Positions 7,701 through 8,444 of a stretch of DNA of 8,444 nucleotides are shown piece by piece. Made by a program: the position numbers and the translations under genes. The stretch's first letter is position 1, and each line of letters begins with the position of its first letter. The notes under the pieces were generated by a model. It ran no database searches, had not been told where the DNA came from, and saw only the letters and a program-made list of their open reading frames with translations. The stretch is from Deltaproteobacteria bacterium. Its GTDB lineage: Bacteria > Desulfobacterota > Desulfobacteria > Desulfobacterales > C00003060. The stretch covers positions 1 to 8,444 of the forward strand of contig QMMV01000062.1 of the NCBI GenBank assembly GCA_003647435.1, written 5' to 3'.

Positions 7701-8444
7701 AGTTACCGTAAGTGGTTCATTACCGCTCAAGGGTGTCACTGTGAAGTGGGCCTCCGGCGGTGTATTGACCGTGATGGTTTTTAAATCTGTGGCTTCATAG
7801 CCGTCGTTGTCTATTACCTTAAATGTTGGGGTATAGATTCCGGCCTCTGTATAGGTGAAATCGGCGTCATCTTTGGTCCTGGAACTCCAGTCGAATATTC
7901 CATCGCCATCATAATCCCACTGAGACATTACAATGCTGCCGTCGGCATCGCTTGCCTGGCCATCCAAGTGAATTGTAAGCGGAGGTACGCCGGCGTTGGT
8001 ACTCACCGAGGCCGTGGCGGTCGGCATGGCAGGGCTTACTGAAATCCAGGCCAGATCATGGGTGATGCCAGATGGACCGCTTGCCTTAAGGATGACCGGA
8101 TACAGCCCCTGGGTCTGGAAGGTATGGCTTACGCTTGACCCTGTCGCATCGTAGGTGCCGTCTCCATCAAAGTCCCAGGCGTATTCTGTTATCGTACCAT
8201 TCGGGTCAAAGCCGGTGGCAGTGAAATCTACCTTAAGTGGAGCAACACCTTCATACTTGTTGACAGAAATCTCTGTCCAAAGGCTGCCAACCCGCACAGC
8301 AGGAAGATGTACGTAATCTACCATTCCATCGTTATCCGTAACCCGCAAAATAGGCTTATAGTAACCTTTGCAACTATATGTATGAGTTACGTCTTCTGAA
8401 GTAGATGACTGGTAATCAAAGACACCGTCTCCCTCAAAATCCCA
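4719..8444 (-). CDS. Giant PKD-domain surface protein with FlgD Ig-like tail (5' end outside window)
   Basis: The frame is open from the window edge (first visible codon is W at 8444) to TAA at 4719-4721, giving 1241 visible residues. The window opens inside a PKD domain, so the true start and any signal peptide lie beyond 8444. A TTG at 8348 in frame is an internal leucine, not a start. Numbering from the first visible residue, PKD domains lie at 1-52 (partial), 58-137, 140-227, 228-313, 317-575 (interrupted), 576-664, 666-754, 756-842 and 845-935. Each has the WDF/WDY strand and a late G-x-Y...V-T-D-N-D-G type strand. Domain 5 carries an inserted module at about 360-534. Three FlgD Ig-like domains follow at about 936-1030, 1043-1129 and 1138-1233, with WDG and DDDGN or DAAGN signatures. 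No catalytic domain, LPXTG or PEP-CTERM signal is seen. The protein ends FNLFY. PKD and FlgD-like domains are typical of extracellular adhesins and of stalks of secreted enzymes; an enzyme could sit in the unseen N-terminal part. The specific function is unknown. Confidence 0.95.
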   Translation of the reverse strand, partial: WDFEGDGVFDYQSSTSEDVTHTYSCKGYYKPILRVTDNDGMVDYVHLPAVRVGSLWTEISVNKYEGVAPLKVDFTATGFDPNGTITEYAWDFDGDGTYDATGSSVSHTFQTQGLYPVILKASGPSGITHDLAWISVSPAMPTATASVSTNAGVPPLTIHLDGQASDADGSIVMSQWDYDGDGIFDWSSRTKDDADFTYTEAGIYTPTFKVIDNDGYEATDLKTITVNTPPEAHFTVTPLSGNEPLTVTFDASGSFDPDSGGAIVSYTWDFGDGETATGQSVSYTYMSAATYQAMLTVTDDLGGTGQATQAILVRPAGTPTAVAEADPLTGTAPLTVDFTGDNSTDDYTITNYSWDFGEGYQLNENGYPTHQLFLGKWPATGSGDVTSIQTGILAHEPNTGDTFAGNTWFAAGDSDGNFDWYSLFGGGYNEYAYSHIYIYSPEEQTVRIKFGADDAARFWVNGSLAYQKTGCEGVSIDKYSFDVTLIQGWNRVLASVSQGGGGWGLAYRFTTTDDTPLRLFYSLNRLDGAPDFFYSSDTTGNTSHTYTAPGTYHPVLTVTDNDGNTDTGSLTITVLVPGAPTAHAAADPTVGDNPLVVHFTGTGSDPNGQIVLYEWDFEGDGAYDWSSSDSGETHHTYEDVGTYQAVLRVTDNDGYQATDTVEITAGCPPVAVPVAYPTSGPPPLRVKFDTKGTDADNTIKDFRWDFDGDGDYDWSSPISMTTEHTYNTPGTYHAKLKVTDHDGLSGSNSIEINVTVPDTPTVEALANPAFGPSPLTVNFTAYATDLDGTVTRFCWDFGSGFGDWATTPESSYTFNNPGSYQVKVKVQDNDGNEAQATANVIVMAAGAPDVEASADPSEGPASLLVHFTGKAVPAAGDEITNYEWDFDGDGNYDWASSSTADVYHNYTECGSYRATLKVTTSNGSCGLAAVDINVTTGFKVWRGTEKFDPTTGETMPIRVAVSTPVTLTLRIVDETGTLVRTVVDNEALTPGIHEYERDGKDENGNDVEPGVYYFIAEYESGGGKFTYDLTNTEGFERQTPHQQYQSNFDPFSGEPLDIRFDLAKPGEVSMYVFAWNWNADIRTILLKYPMTSGSKVVTWDGTDDDGNLIPTDTSYTISTSAWYLPDNAMIIEPRPILSHVIASPHYFNPAFNPYAGEARLAISFSLSKQADVQATIWDPNNKMIRQIMSEGMSAGPNTLYWDGLNSAGRLPAPGYYRVRLKAKDAAGNESQAVHSVFNLFY
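4722..5639 (-). other. Three tandem FlgD Ig-like domains ending the PKD protein
   Basis: Three modules, each with an early FDP or FNP turn, then paired strands (for example VTLTLRIVDETG), then a turn of the WDGxDDxGN type. They lie at about 5639-5355, 5318-5058 and 5033-4746. The second (VTWDGTDDDGNLIP) and third (LYWDGLNSAGRLPAPGYY, KDAAGN) fit best; the first has ERDGKDENGND, with R in place of the tryptophan. FlgD-like Ig domains are frequent at the C-terminal ends of secreted and surface proteins, where they act as structural or sorting modules. Confidence 0.8.
6301..6602. repeat. Near-identical 35-bp blocks in adjacent PKD domains (6301-6335 and 6568-6602)
   Basis: The two blocks differ at 2 of 35 bases and are exactly 267 bases (89 codons) apart, the length of one PKD module. 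They encode the WDF(D/E)GDGxYDWSS segment of domains 7 and 6. The retained synonymous sites point to fairly recent duplication or exchange between modules. Confidence 0.7.
6843..7367 (-). other. PA14-like/carbohydrate-binding-type module nested in a PKD domain
   Basis: About 175 residues (visible 360-534) separate the first half of PKD domain 5, ending WDFGEG, from its second half, which resumes at SSDTTGNTSHTY. The insert has the sequence FGADDAARFWVNG (450-462), then GWNRVLASVSQ and GGGGWGLAYRF (about 488-509). This matches the pattern common to PA14-like and related sugar-binding sandwich modules: a strand, an Asp-Asp turn, W-x-N-G, and later GWN and WG. The exact family cannot be settled by eye, and the ligand is unknown. 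Confidence 0.65.

Larger units (their letters stand above)
5640..8444 (-). repeat. PKD domain array, one partial and eight complete domains
   Basis: The translated stretch repeats a module of about 85-90 residues. Each begins with a variant of PLxVxFTxxxxDxDG, continues to WDF(D/E/G)GDG, then HTYxxxGTYxxxLxVTDNDG. The WD positions in visible numbering are 1, 90, 176, 268, 354, 615, 704, 795 and 884. Spacing is close to 89 codons except between 354 and 615, where an extra domain is inserted. PKD domains fold as Ig-like beta sandwiches and act as spacers or binding modules outside the cell. Confidence 0.93.

Noticed and set aside
8346..8348. TTG as the start codon of the PKD gene
   Set aside because: The frame stays open to the window edge and the upstream codons encode a matching half PKD domain (WDFEGDG, then VTHTY), so this codon is internal.

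Overview
The window holds two very large genes, both on the minus strand and both cut by a window edge. Together they fill all but about 70 bases. Reading in the direction of transcription (high to low coordinates), the first is a repetitive extracellular protein built from PKD domains followed by FlgD-type Ig-like domains (stop codon at 4719-4721; its true start lies beyond 8444). The second is a Sec-exported RHS/YD-repeat protein (start at 4648; still open at base 1, with at least 1549 codons). No tRNA, rRNA, CRISPR array, insertion sequence or plus-strand gene could be supported.

Layout: 8444-5640 encodes one partial and eight complete PKD domains, one of them split by an inserted PA14-like domain of about 175 residues (about 7367-6843). 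5639-4722 encodes three FlgD Ig-like domains that end the protein. 4718-4649 is a short spacer with a 14-base perfect palindrome and a purine-rich ribosome binding site. 4648-4577 encodes a signal peptide, followed by a proline-rich stalk and a DUF6531-type region. About 4033-794 encodes roughly 50 YD repeats. 880-554 is the RHS-associated core, ending in the PxxxxDPxGL motif. 553-1 encodes a cysteine-rich, strand-forming C-terminal domain that I do not recognise and whose end is outside the window.

The spacing (70 bases, same strand, no terminator-like hairpin with a T tract) suggests the two genes are co-transcribed. They look like a pair of secreted or surface-attached giant proteins: a long Ig-like stalk with a probable ligand-binding module, plus a YD-repeat shell carrying a variable C-terminal payload. 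How they cooperate is inference.

The organism is probably a Gram-negative environmental bacterium of moderate GC (a little under 50% by eye). Architectures like these are common in Desulfobacterota (former Deltaproteobacteria) and related lineages, but the window has no taxonomic marker and this placement is weak.
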